Shown here piece by piece: positions 8,964 to 19,007 of a stretch of 52,848 bases of DNA (position 1 is its first letter; each line of letters opens with the position of its first letter). Where the stretch lies: NCBI GenBank assembly GCA_023416335.1, contig JAEZHY010000034.1, forward strand, positions 1-52,848. Reading direction: 5' to 3'. A program made the translations under genes and the position numbers. A model generated the notes under the pieces. It did no database searches and was not told the DNA's origin. It saw only the letters and a list, made by a program, of their open reading frames with translations. Origin of the DNA: Pseudomonadota bacterium. GTDB lineage: Bacteria > Desulfobacterota > Syntrophobacteria > Syntrophobacterales > Syntrophobacteraceae.

Positions 8964-9995
8964 ATGGAAAACATTATTCAGCAGGAAGAACTCATCCAGA
9001 AATACCTCGCCCAGGACAATAAAGAAGCGGCCATGAAGCTCCTGTTCGAACTCGTGGCGGCATGCGCCAGGGAAAAGAATTTCCAGGCCGCGGAGTGTCT
9101 GAGGGACCGGATGTTTGAAATAGACCCGATGGCCCTTACCGAGATAATCCGCTCGGGAGAGATCATCGAAGAGGAAAAAAGCGACTCCATAGACAGAGAG
9201 CACCGCGAAATCTGGAACAGGCTGTATGAGCAGCTTTCAGTGGAAGAGGCAAACGCACTCTATTTTGCTCTCAAGTCGGCAAGATTCAAGGCGGAAGAAG
9301 CTATTTACACCCAGGGTGAATGGAAACCGCAGCTCTTCTTCCTGAACAGCGGCCGCGCAAAAATCATGTATTTCCGGGAAGGCCGCGAAGTACTCCTCAA
9401 ACTGTTGAACGCGGGCCAGACGGCAGGGGAAGACACTTTCTTCACCAGCACCATTTGTACAACGTCTATGATCGCGGTCTCCAGCGTCGAAATGAATTAC
9501 CTCGATGCCGGCGTGCTGAAAGCCTGGAAGAAGGACTTCCCGGTGCTCGAATCGAAGCTGCAGGCTTTTACATCGAAGGGAGAAAAAATAAAAGACCTGC
9601 TCCAGGCTCGGGAACTGGACCGCAGGTCCTTCAAACGCATTACGACCGGGGGAAGGGGAACCGTCAATCTGATGAGCCCATCCGGGAATCTGATCGGCAA
9701 ACCTTTCAGGGTCGAGGTCTGCGACGTTTCCCAGGGCGGGATGTGCCTTCTCGTTCGGATCACGAAAAGAGAAACCGCCAGCCTGCTGCTCGGTCAAAGG
9801 CTGAGCATCAGCTACCTCAATTCCCAGATGGAGCTCTCGAAAACGATCAATGAAAAGGGCACCGTCGTGGCCGTGCGTTTCCACCCCTTCGAAGACTGCA
9901 CGATCAACGTGAAATTCGACAATCTAATCCCCGAGCGGCTGATCAATGAGTTCGAACGCCTCGGGCCGCCGGTAGTGGAATTCGATTTTAAGTGA
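8964..9995 (+). CDS. Cyclic-nucleotide-binding-like and PilZ domain protein
   Basis: 343 aa. Residues 1-75 form a helical TPR-like region. Residues 85-195 resemble a CRP-type sensor domain (FLNSGRAKIMYFREGREVLL, then GQTAGEDTFF). Residues 220-335 form a PilZ domain with the RxxxR motif in DRRSFKRI and DVSQGG. No helix-turn-helix is present, so it is not a transcription factor of CRP type. The architecture suggests integration of two second messengers, but the CNB pocket is not clearly conserved. It is a lone gene followed by the CAGTGAAC repeat. Confidence 0.82.
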   Translation: MENIIQQEELIQKYLAQDNKEAAMKLLFELVAACAREKNFQAAECLRDRMFEIDPMALTEIIRSGEIIEEEKSDSIDREHREIWNRLYEQLSVEEANALYFALKSARFKAEEAIYTQGEWKPQLFFLNSGRAKIMYFREGREVLLKLLNAGQTAGEDTFFTSTICTTSMIAVSSVEMNYLDAGVLKAWKKDFPVLESKLQAFTSKGEKIKDLLQARELDRRSFKRITTGGRGTVNLMSPSGNLIGKPFRVEVCDVSQGGMCLLVRITKRETASLLLGQRLSISYLNSQMELSKTINEKGTVVAVRFHPFEDCTINVKFDNLIPERLINEFERLGPPVVEFDFK

Positions 9996-10035
9996 ACGGT
10001 GAACTGGTTCCAGTGAACCGTGAGCAGTGAACTGA
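9991..10035. repeat. Short CAGTGAAC-type tandem repeat, copy 2
   Basis: Units AGTGAACG, GTGAACTG, CAGTGAACC, GTGAGCAGTGAACTG directly after the CNB-PilZ stop codon. Same family as 7691-7725, again at a gene 3' end. Confidence 0.65.
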
Positions 10036-10075
10036 AAAAGCAGCAGTTCGCAGATAGTGAACGCGGATGAAAAAT

Positions 10076-10107
10076 AATCCCCCGGCCGTGAGTACGATCG
10101 GGGGATT
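10076..10107 (-). terminator. Terminator after purA (possibly bidirectional)
   Basis: Perfect 9-bp stem AATCCCCCG/CGGGGGATT. On the minus strand it is followed by ATTTTTC, 30 bp beyond the purA stop. On the plus strand it is followed by TTATTT, so it may also end the CNB-PilZ transcript. Confidence 0.85.
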
Positions 10108-10135
10108 TTATTTGCTGCTTTCTTCCGAAATGTTC

Positions 10136-12018
<1,883 letters not shown>

Positions 12019-13212
12019 ATGACGGACGGATACGAACAGAGTACACGCCGGGTCATCTACCTGGATAATGCCGCAACCACCTTCCCCAAACCCCGCTCGG
12101 CAATGGAGCGGATGGTTGAAATCTACCTGCAGAGGGGGGTCTCTCCGGGGAGGGGAGGCTATGACCTTGCAGTCGAAGCAGATGCGCTGGTAAACGGAGT
12201 CCGCCGAAAACTTGCCCGTTTTTTCGGCTCCGACGACCCTGACAGGGTAATCTTCGCGGGAAACGCTACCGACGCGCTGAACCTCGTTTTGCAGGGCTGC
12301 GCCAGCCCTGGCGATCATATCGTATCGACCCGCCTCGAGCACAATTCCGTCCTTCGGCCGCTCCACCACCTGCGCATGCAGAGAATTATCGATTTCGATC
12401 TCGTACCCTTTGACGGCATGGGCTTCGTGGACCCGAACGACATTGCCGAAACGATTCGGCGCAATACAAGGGCGGTGGTGGTAAGCCACGCATCAAACGT
12501 CCTTGGAACGATTCAGCCCCTTGAAGAAATCGGCCGAATCTGCTCCGACCACGGCATTCCGCTGATCGTCGATGCGGCCCAGAGTGCCGGCGTTTTTCCC
12601 ATAAACATGACGGACTGCCGGATCGCGGCGGTTGCTTTTACCGGGCACAAGAGTCTCATGGGGCCTGCCGGTATTGGCGGACTGGTCCTGGGCCCTGATT
12701 TCGACGTTCGTTCCACGCGCTTCGGCGGCACGGGAATCGATTCGGAGAATCTGGTGCACACGCAGACCTTCCCATATCGGCTGGAAGCCGGCACCTTGAA
12801 TCTTCCTGGTATTATCGGTTTGTCCGAAGGACTGGACTGGGTCCTCTCCGAGGGACCGGAAACGATCCACTCCCGGGAAATGGAGCTGCTCGCGCGACTG
12901 AGGGACGGCCTATCCGAAATCCCCGGCGTGACGCTCTATTGTGTGGAGGACCTTTCCAGGCACGTCGGGCTGCTTACGGCAAATATAAGCGGCATCAGCT
13001 CCCAGGACGCAGGCACCATCCTGGATGCCGATTTCGATATTGCCGTTCGTGCGGGACTGCACTGTGCGCCGCTGGTGCACGCCGACCTCGGTACCAGCCC
13101 GGGCGGCGGCGTTCGTTTCAGCCTGGGACCTTTCACCACCCAGGCCGATATCGACGCGACAATTGAAGCCATGACCGAGATTTCCGGAGCACAAATGAGG
13201 CAAAGAAAATGA
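12019..13212 (+). CDS. Class-V aminotransferase, cysteine-desulfurase-like (EF2568-type)
   Basis: PLP enzyme of the NifS/SufS fold, expected to take sulfur (or selenium) from cysteine as an enzyme persulfide. It has 397 aa. Visible elements are YLDNAATTFPKP at the N-terminus, the cofactor-binding VDAAQSAG, the PLP-lysine motif FTGHKSLMGPAG, and the catalytic loop cysteine in RAGLHCAPL near the C-terminus. It most resembles the short-N-terminus subfamily often found beside Mo-hydroxylases. The Mo-hydroxylase gene follows 76 bp downstream on the same strand, so cofactor sulfuration is its likely job (inference). The start is uncertain (12019 or 11971). Confidence 0.88.
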   Translation: MTDGYEQSTRRVIYLDNAATTFPKPRSAMERMVEIYLQRGVSPGRGGYDLAVEADALVNGVRRKLARFFGSDDPDRVIFAGNATDALNLVLQGCASPGDHIVSTRLEHNSVLRPLHHLRMQRIIDFDLVPFDGMGFVDPNDIAETIRRNTRAVVVSHASNVLGTIQPLEEIGRICSDHGIPLIVDAAQSAGVFPINMTDCRIAAVAFTGHKSLMGPAGIGGLVLGPDFDVRSTRFGGTGIDSENLVHTQTFPYRLEAGTLNLPGIIGLSEGLDWVLSEGPETIHSREMELLARLRDGLSEIPGVTLYCVEDLSRHVGLLTANISGISSQDAGTILDADFDIAVRAGLHCAPLVHADLGTSPGGGVRFSLGPFTTQADIDATIEAMTEISGAQMRQRK

Positions 13213-13288
13213 TTTCCGCTCCATTAAATAGAAAGAATAGAGTTCCATTCCAAGTTCACGCTACGTTCATGTCCCCACAGGAGAGAAA

Positions 13289-15958
13289 ATGAAGAGCATC
13301 AAGTTGCAAGTGAATGGCGTGCAGAGACATTTCGTTGTCGATGAAAATCGGGTACTCCTGGATCTTCTTCGTGAGGACCTTGGCCTCACGGGAGCCAAAC
13401 AGTCCTGCGACCGCAAGGGCCAGTGCGGCGCCTGTACCGTGCTCGTAAACGGCAAGGCCGTGCTTTCCTGTCTTACCAAAGTCGCATCCCTGGACGCCGC
13501 CCAGGTCATATCCATTGAAGGACTGGGAACACCGGAAAACCCGCACCTCATCCAGGAGGCCTTTGCACTCGCCGGGGCAGTCCAGTGCGGATTCTGTACG
13601 CCGGGGATGATCCTCGCGGCCAAAGCGCTCCTCAACGTCAATCCCGACCCAGACAAGGAAGCGGTCAAGCACGCGCTGCGCCGCAATCTCTGCCGCTGCA
13701 CGGGATACAAGAAGATCATCGAGGCCGTGGAACTCGCGGGCAGGTTCCTGCGGGGCGAAACCACACCCGATGCGGTACGGCTCGGAATGGGCGATAAGGT
13801 CTTAGGGGTTTCCCATACGAGGCCTTCAGCCATGGCGAAGGCGTGCGGAACAGCCCACTTCACGGCCGATATCAGAATCCAGGGGGCACTGGAACTGGCC
13901 GTCCTGCGCAGCACGGTCCCGCATGCCCGCATCGACTCCATCGACACCTCGGAGGCGGAAAAAATGCCCGGCGTTGCCGGCGTGCTGAAAGCCTCGGACA
14001 TCAAGGGGACAAAGATCCTGAACTACCTCAGGGCCGACCGCCCCGTGCTCTGTATCGACAAGGTCCGCTACATCGGCGACCCGATCCTGGCGGTAGCGGC
14101 CGAAACCAGAGCGCAGGCCGAAGCCGCCCTGGAAAAGGTGAAGGTCGTGCTCACTCCACTGCCTGTTGTCGACAGTCCCGAAGCCTCGCTGGCCGAGGGC
14201 GCGATCCAGGTGCATGAAAATTTCCCGAACCTCTGCTACGACCAGCCGCAGAGCAAGGGCGATGCCGAAGCGGCACTGAAAAATTCAGCCGCCGTCATCG
14301 AGGCGAAATTCAAAACTCAGATCAACCACCAGGCGCCGCTTGAACCCGAAGCCGTCGTGGCCTACTGGGAAAATGAAGAAGCCGGTGAAGACGCCAAGCT
14401 GGTGATAATCGGCCGAAGCATCAACATCCATTACCACCTGGGTATGCTGCAGGAAGCGCTCGGATGGGACAACATGAGCTACCGCGAAGCCTATTCGGGA
14501 GGACAGTTCGGCATTCGGATCGACGTCATCTCGGACGCAATCGCCGGGGCCGCCGCCATCCACTTCAAACGCGCAGTCCGTTACATCCCGACCCTGGCCG
14601 AAAGCATGCTCATGACCTCAAAGCGCCATTCCTTCAAAATGGACGTCAAGCTCGGGGCTGATGCACAGGGCAACCTCACCGCCTACTGCAACGACATTCT
14701 GGTGGACAAAGGCGCTTACTATTCGATCGGCCACGTCGTGGTGTACCGTGCCCTGCAGATGCTTTCCGGCTCGTATAACATCCCGAACATCGGCGTTACG
14801 GCCCGGCTTGCCTACACCAACAATCCCTGGGGCAGCGCCGCCAGAGGCGCCGGTCCTCCGCAGGCAAACTTCGCCCTGGAATGCGCCATGGAAATGCTGG
14901 CCGACAGGCTCGGCATGGACTCTCTCGAATTCCGCCTGCGGAACTCCCTGAAACCGGGCCAGAGCAAGTCCACCGGCCGGACGGTGACGGAATGGCCGCT
15001 GCCGGAACTGCTGGAATCAATTCGCCCGCACTATGAACGGGCGATCGAGGAAGCCAAACCTTATCGCGATGGAAAGATCAGGCGGGGAGTCGGGCTGGCC
15101 ACCGGCTCTTTCGGCATCGGAGGCCCGGGAGACGTATCCGTTGCCGCCGTGGAACTCGATCCGGACGGCGGAATCAGCGTTTTTGCAGCGGCAGCCGACC
15201 CCGGTGAGGGCAACGATTCCATGCTCACCCAGTTGACCGCCGAGTTCATGGGCCTCCCCTTCAGTAAGGTGCGCATAAATACCCGCGACACCGACTATAC
15301 GGCGGCAAGCGGCCCCGCAGCGGGCAGCCGCATAACGTATATGATCGGCAGCGCCCTGCTCGACGCACTCAGACAGTTGCGGGCAGCCATGCAGGAGACA
15401 GGGGCCCGGACAGCGGAAGCTCTTTCCGCGGCAGGGAAGCCTACCCGCTATCTCGGACGCAAAAAGAACGAAGACGCGGGTCCGCTCGATCCCAAAACCG
15501 GCCAGGGGCCGTCGTTTGAGTCCCAGGTGCATGCCGTCCAGATGGCTGAACTGGAAGTGGATACCGAAAAAGGCGCGGTCAGGGTCCTGAAGATGACCAC
15601 CGCCGTAGATGCGGGAACGGTGATCAATCCCCAGAACCTGACCGGGCAGTTGGAAGGCGGCCTGGACATGGGAGTGGGCTACGCCTTGCGGGAGCAGTAC
15701 ATTGCGGGTCAGACCAGAGACTGGCTGACCTTTAAGTTCCCAACGATTCGGAACAGCTTCGAAATGGAAACGATAATCCGCGAGACGCCCCGCCCCAAGG
15801 GCCCCATGGGCGCAACCGGCGTGGGTGAGATGTGCATGGTCCCGACGGCCCCGGCGGTCATCAACGGCATCAAGAACGCCGTCGGAGTCTGGATCTGCGA
15901 TCTTCCGGCCACCCCGGCAAAGGTCCTCAATGCCCTGGCGGCAAAGAAGGGCCATTGA
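13289..15958 (+). CDS. mop: Molybdenum aldehyde oxidoreductase (xanthine oxidase family, Mop type)
   Basis: 889-aa single-chain molybdenum hydroxylase like D. gigas aldehyde oxidoreductase: no FAD domain. Residues 1-80 hold the plant-type [2Fe-2S] cluster (C40, C46, C49, C61). Residues 85-160 hold the second cluster (QCGFCTPGM and CRCTGY). The rest is the molybdopterin-cytosine-dinucleotide region, with GPAAGSR and the C-terminal GATGVGEM carrying the active-site glutamate. The start ATG has AGGAGA upstream. It sits between a cysteine-desulfurase-like gene and a TusE-like gene. Aldehyde oxidation is the family prediction; the true substrate is unknown. Confidence 0.92.
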   Translation: MKSIKLQVNGVQRHFVVDENRVLLDLLREDLGLTGAKQSCDRKGQCGACTVLVNGKAVLSCLTKVASLDAAQVISIEGLGTPENPHLIQEAFALAGAVQCGFCTPGMILAAKALLNVNPDPDKEAVKHALRRNLCRCTGYKKIIEAVELAGRFLRGETTPDAVRLGMGDKVLGVSHTRPSAMAKACGTAHFTADIRIQGALELAVLRSTVPHARIDSIDTSEAEKMPGVAGVLKASDIKGTKILNYLRADRPVLCIDKVRYIGDPILAVAAETRAQAEAALEKVKVVLTPLPVVDSPEASLAEGAIQVHENFPNLCYDQPQSKGDAEAALKNSAAVIEAKFKTQINHQAPLEPEAVVAYWENEEAGEDAKLVIIGRSINIHYHLGMLQEALGWDNMSYREAYSGGQFGIRIDVISDAIAGAAAIHFKRAVRYIPTLAESMLMTSKRHSFKMDVKLGADAQGNLTAYCNDILVDKGAYYSIGHVVVYRALQMLSGSYNIPNIGVTARLAYTNNPWGSAARGAGPPQANFALECAMEMLADRLGMDSLEFRLRNSLKPGQSKSTGRTVTEWPLPELLESIRPHYERAIEEAKPYRDGKIRRGVGLATGSFGIGGPGDVSVAAVELDPDGGISVFAAAADPGEGNDSMLTQLTAEFMGLPFSKVRINTRDTDYTAASGPAAGSRITYMIGSALLDALRQLRAAMQETGARTAEALSAAGKPTRYLGRKKNEDAGPLDPKTGQGPSFESQVHAVQMAELEVDTEKGAVRVLKMTTAVDAGTVINPQNLTGQLEGGLDMGVGYALREQYIAGQTRDWLTFKFPTIRNSFEMETIIRETPRPKGPMGATGVGEMCMVPTAPAVINGIKNAVGVWICDLPATPAKVLNALAAKKGH

Positions 15959-16311
15959 GCACGCAGTCTGAACAGCCGGCATCGCACCGGACCCCGCATG
16001 TGCGCAGCCTTGCCGGTCGTGAGATCGTTTTCGACGCGGAAGGTTTCTTCAATGATTTTCAGGATTGGTCTGAAGAAGCCTTCGAGGTCCTCGCCGAGGA
16101 AAGCGGGATCTCTCCGATCACGGAGCAGCACCGGAAGGTGGTCCGTTTCCTGCGCGAATTCTACGCCTACAACGGCCGCAGTCCGCTCAACCACCAGATC
16201 AAAGGGGGAACGGGCCTGAGCGCCCTTGAACTTCAGCGCCTGTTCCCCGAAGGTATCAAGCTGGGAGCAAGGAGACTGGCCGGGTTGCCGAATCCAAAGA
16301 CGTGCAGTTGA
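15955..16311 (+). CDS. DsrC/TusE-family sulfur-relay protein with a single C-terminal cysteine
   Basis: 118 aa. The body matches DsrC/TusE: AGREIVFDAEGFFNDFQDWS, then EQHRKVVRFLREFY and LFPEGIKLGARRLAGLP, ending NPKTCS with the penultimate cysteine that carries persulfide. The second cysteine of true DsrC, 11 residues earlier, is arginine here (ARRLAGLP), so it should act as a TusE-like carrier and not as the DsrAB trisulfide partner. The likely start is TTG 15955, overlapping the aldehyde oxidoreductase stop and preceded by AAGAAGG. That overlap implies co-translation, and with the desulfurase upstream it suggests sulfur delivery to the Mo enzyme (inference). Confidence 0.87.
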   Translation: MSTQSEQPASHRTPHVRSLAGREIVFDAEGFFNDFQDWSEEAFEVLAEESGISPITEQHRKVVRFLREFYAYNGRSPLNHQIKGGTGLSALELQRLFPEGIKLGARRLAGLPNPKTCS

Positions 16312-16350
16312 CGAGATACATAGGATTTGTGGCGGGACAATAGTTTTATT

Positions 16351-16398
16351 TATAAAAAAATAGCCTGCAGTGTCTGGTCTAAACCTCCTGCAGGCTAT
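16351..16398 (-). terminator. Rho-independent terminator of the HD/YwgA operon
   Basis: Perfect 11-bp inverted repeat (ATAGCCTGCAG at 16360-16370, complement at 16388-16398). On the minus strand it is followed by seven consecutive T residues, about 30 bp past the YwgA-like stop codon. Confidence 0.92.
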
Positions 16399-16428
16399 AT
16401 GGCATGACAAAGGGGATTCCCTCTCCAT

Positions 16429-16959
16429 CTATACCGCTTCAAGCATGGTATCTATTTCTCGGAGGGCGGTCTGTGCTTCGGATAAAACTATATGTGGCTT
16501 GATTCCTCTCAGCTCGGTTGCTCGACTGTCAACAGATCCGGTCAGCATTAAAGTCTTCGTTACATAAAGAGCAGTGGCAAGGCATTCAAGCTCACTTACG
16601 CCTTTTCCACCGAACTTCTCAGCAATTCGATCAATGTACAATCTGTAGCGATCGAGCGTCTTGGGAAAGCGCTCTTTGATGGATTTGCCAAACTGAGTGG
16701 TATCCAACCTTGGACCGTATGGCGGTTGGGGTTGAAGAACCAGCAGTCCGTCAGCTCTCAACTCCGTCAATTCATCACGCAATTCGAAGGAGAAAGGCCC
16801 GTGTTTGTACAAAATAAAGCCAAACTGAAGAGGTATTCCATAGAGTTCTTCCAAGAAGTAGGCTGCTTTCTGTAGATGAGTTTCCCCGCACCAACTGCCA
16901 TGCGCTCTCAGGCTCTCTATTAATTCGAAAAGAATCGCTGCTCTTTGATATTTATACAT
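16429..16959 (-). CDS. YwgA-like protein
   Basis: 176-aa soluble protein resembling Bacillus YwgA: N-terminal helix, then LQKAAYFLEELYG and FILYKHGPFSFELRDEL, then a helical C-terminal half. The LQK..Y and HGPFS pattern recalls a winged-helix fold also seen in Panacea/SocA-like proteins, but I would not assign a biochemical role. Its start overlaps the end of the upstream HD gene by 8 bp, so the two are co-translated. As I recall, the same gene pair (ywfO-ywgA) exists in Bacillus, which supports a functional link. Confidence 0.72.
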   Translation of the reverse strand: MYKYQRAAILFELIESLRAHGSWCGETHLQKAAYFLEELYGIPLQFGFILYKHGPFSFELRDELTELRADGLLVLQPQPPYGPRLDTTQFGKSIKERFPKTLDRYRLYIDRIAEKFGGKGVSELECLATALYVTKTLMLTGSVDSRATELRGIKPHIVLSEAQTALREIDTMLEAV

Positions 16960-18289
16960 CGTCTTTCTCCCCTATGGCGGCAGCTTTGATTATATTTTGT
17001 CGATTACGTACGATCCAATCGACCGACTCTGCAAATATGCTCCGGTCTGCAAATACGTAATCAGTTATAACAATAGGCAATTGTTGCAGCGTAGCAGAAA
17101 CGGCCAATGATGATTCGATTCTTTCGTCTCGCATCAGTACGGGGAAGTCTGGAGCCCCTCCTTTTTGAGGATACCTGTCATGTCTCAAGTTTTCTGCCCC
17201 AAATCTTTCAACCGCAGCTCGATATATCGCACTGCCTGCCTCAGGATTAATCCGAACATCAGTCGGATTGCGTTGGTATATTACCTTAAAATGCTTTCTT
17301 CGGACAATCCGTTCTGCATCTGTATGGCCTCGCCTTTCAGAATCAAAGGCTGCTTCTCGCAATGCGGATGTGACTTCGTTGTCCGTCATTGAAAGATGTT
17401 TCTGTATGTCTGTACTGAATAATCCATCAGGCAACCACGCCCTCAGAAAATCTTTGAGATGAATGTCATAAACTCGCCGAATGGGATGAAAGTATACCTG
17501 AGAATACATAAAGTATCTCGCCAACATCAGCGCTTCTGCGGTATGCAGACCGCCTTCTTCGACTCCGAGTGCGGGCTCTTTGCTGTTATCATCACCACCC
17601 AATGGAGGAGCGGTCAATATACGCAAAGTATCAATCAGGCGGTAGTGGTCGAAATTCCCATAGGCTACACCAATATGATGCGAATCCCTCAACAGGTAAT
17701 CCATCCGATCAACGCCAAATGCATCCCCGACGATGATCTCCGACAGGATCGTCTCCCAATCGGAAAACTTCAGGCCTATCGCTTCCTTAGGCCCGAGTGC
17801 GAGTTTCTCAATGTCGATTGGGCGCAGAGGCGGAGTCATGCGACTCCAAATCTCATTCAGTTCTTCACTATTAATTATTTCAGCCGTGAGTCGTTCATGG
17901 TTCCATCCTTGCGGAAGCAGTTCTTTTTCAGCAGCATGCGAAAATGGGAGATGCCCCAAATCATGGCATAATGCAGCCATTCGCAATACTCTGCGCCAAT
18001 AGCGGCGGTCATCCTCGGCTGCGACCTGGGGCAGAAGTTTTCGTATTTGATCACTTACATTGTCAGGGTTGGTAATGACATCATAGACTCGCCCTGCCAA
18101 CTCCATTACTCCTAGAGAATGCTCGAATCTCCGATGTGTCGCACTGGGATAAACCAGATATGTCATCGCCAACTGGTGAATATGGCGCAACCGCTGGAAA
18201 GCTCGGGAGTTCAAAACTTCCCGCTCATGGTTGTCCAGACGGACAAAGACATGCACGGGATCTCGAATTTCGTGAGTGTTTTTCCCCAT
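16952..18289 (-). CDS. HD-domain phosphohydrolase (dNTPase-like, YwfO/EF1143 type)
   Basis: 445 aa. Metal ligands of the HD superfamily are visible: HRRFEHSLGVMELA (first H), CHDLGHLPFSH (HD), then GDAFGVDRMDYLLRD (last D). The arrangement and length match the dGTPase-related YwfO/EF1143 group, tetramers that hydrolyse dNTPs to nucleoside and triphosphate. I chose ATG 18289, since the N-terminus then begins KNTHEIRDPVHVFV as in the family; a TTG lies 12 codons upstream. Base composition is lower in GC than the neighbours, hinting at transfer. Roles could be nucleotide-pool control or phage defence (inference). Confidence 0.86.
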   Translation of the reverse strand: MGKNTHEIRDPVHVFVRLDNHEREVLNSRAFQRLRHIHQLAMTYLVYPSATHRRFEHSLGVMELAGRVYDVITNPDNVSDQIRKLLPQVAAEDDRRYWRRVLRMAALCHDLGHLPFSHAAEKELLPQGWNHERLTAEIINSEELNEIWSRMTPPLRPIDIEKLALGPKEAIGLKFSDWETILSEIIVGDAFGVDRMDYLLRDSHHIGVAYGNFDHYRLIDTLRILTAPPLGGDDNSKEPALGVEEGGLHTAEALMLARYFMYSQVYFHPIRRVYDIHLKDFLRAWLPDGLFSTDIQKHLSMTDNEVTSALREAAFDSERRGHTDAERIVRRKHFKVIYQRNPTDVRINPEAGSAIYRAAVERFGAENLRHDRYPQKGGAPDFPVLMRDERIESSLAVSATLQQLPIVITDYVFADRSIFAESVDWIVRNRQNIIKAAAIGEKDDV

Positions 18290-18690
18290 TCTCTCGTCCG
18301 GAACAGGTTCAAGCCATCGCGTCAACTTCTCATTGGAATGTCATTTCTAATGACTATCTGCAGGCACGACCCCCACTTTGGCGTTCGATTATAACAGAGA
18401 TTGCCAAACCAGGCTGGATAAATTCGAAGCATCAGCCACATTCGCGATTTGGTGAGATTACTGATTCGTGAGCAGCTTGGCGAGTACCCGAAATATTCTC
18501 TCGCCGGCTCTCTGTTTCCGCATTGTGAATGGAAAATTCAAGGCAACCCAAGAGAGAATGTCTCCAGACAAGAAGATCATCCTTGACCAGGCAAAAAATA
18601 AGCCCCGTTCCGCCTGCATATACAGAGTCAACGGAGGGGGCTCATAAAGCGTTCCAAACATTCTGGACAAACCGAGTGTTTCGAATGGGG
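18290..18690. other. Intergenic region, no gene supported
   Basis: About 400 bp. It contains the promoter of the HD operon. A 70-codon minus-strand frame at 18458-18670 has no ribosome site and no recognisable protein features, so I do not call it. Confidence 0.45.
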
Positions 18691-18873
18691 TTATTTAAGT
18701 GTCGCTTTTACCTGCACCATTGCGTCCTTCGAGTAATAGCTGCAGACGCCCTTTTTGGCTTTCGGTTCGATTGCCAGTTCTTTGATCGCCTTTTTCACTT
18801 TGGCGTCCGAGACGCCCAGTTCCTTGGCTATGCCTCCCGCCGTGAGAAGATCATCTTGTTTATCAGCACACAT
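18691..18873 (-). CDS. Small helix-turn-helix-like protein
   Basis: 60 aa, basic. The segment LLTAGGIAKELGVSDAKVKK reads as a helix-turn-helix of MerR/excisionase style, followed by KAKKGVCSYYSKDAM, which would be the wing. The start is set by GGGAGGG seven bases upstream of ATG 18873. It is probably a small DNA-binding regulator. Similar short proteins are frequent in sulfate-reducing and syntrophic deltaproteobacteria as I recall. The target is unknown; the palindrome at 18946-18963 upstream is a candidate site. Confidence 0.72.
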   Translation of the reverse strand: MCADKQDDLLTAGGIAKELGVSDAKVKKAIKELAIEPKAKKGVCSYYSKDAMVQVKATLK

Positions 18874-18945
18874 CTTTTTCCCTCCCTGTTTTGCTGTGGT
18901 CGCGATTACCGGATGAGAACCCGGGAAGATTGCGTAAGCTTCAAT

Positions 18946-18963
18946 TTTAGTAATTTCACTAAA
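18946..18963. promoter_or_regulatory. Palindrome upstream of the small HTH gene
   Basis: TTTAGT-N6-ACTAAA with an AT-rich centre, about 75 bp before the HTH start codon and just past the end of the kdpD-like gene. It could be an operator. No experimental or comparative support is visible. Confidence 0.35.
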
Positions 18964-19007
18964 TAGCGCAACCTTTTCAACCAGAGAATCCCATCGTACG
19001 TGTCGGA

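Noticed and set aside
13289..15958. Interpretation as a complete xanthine dehydrogenase
   Set aside because: There is no FAD domain or separate FAD subunit gene; the single-chain order of two [2Fe-2S] domains plus Mo domain fits Mop-type aldehyde oxidoreductase.
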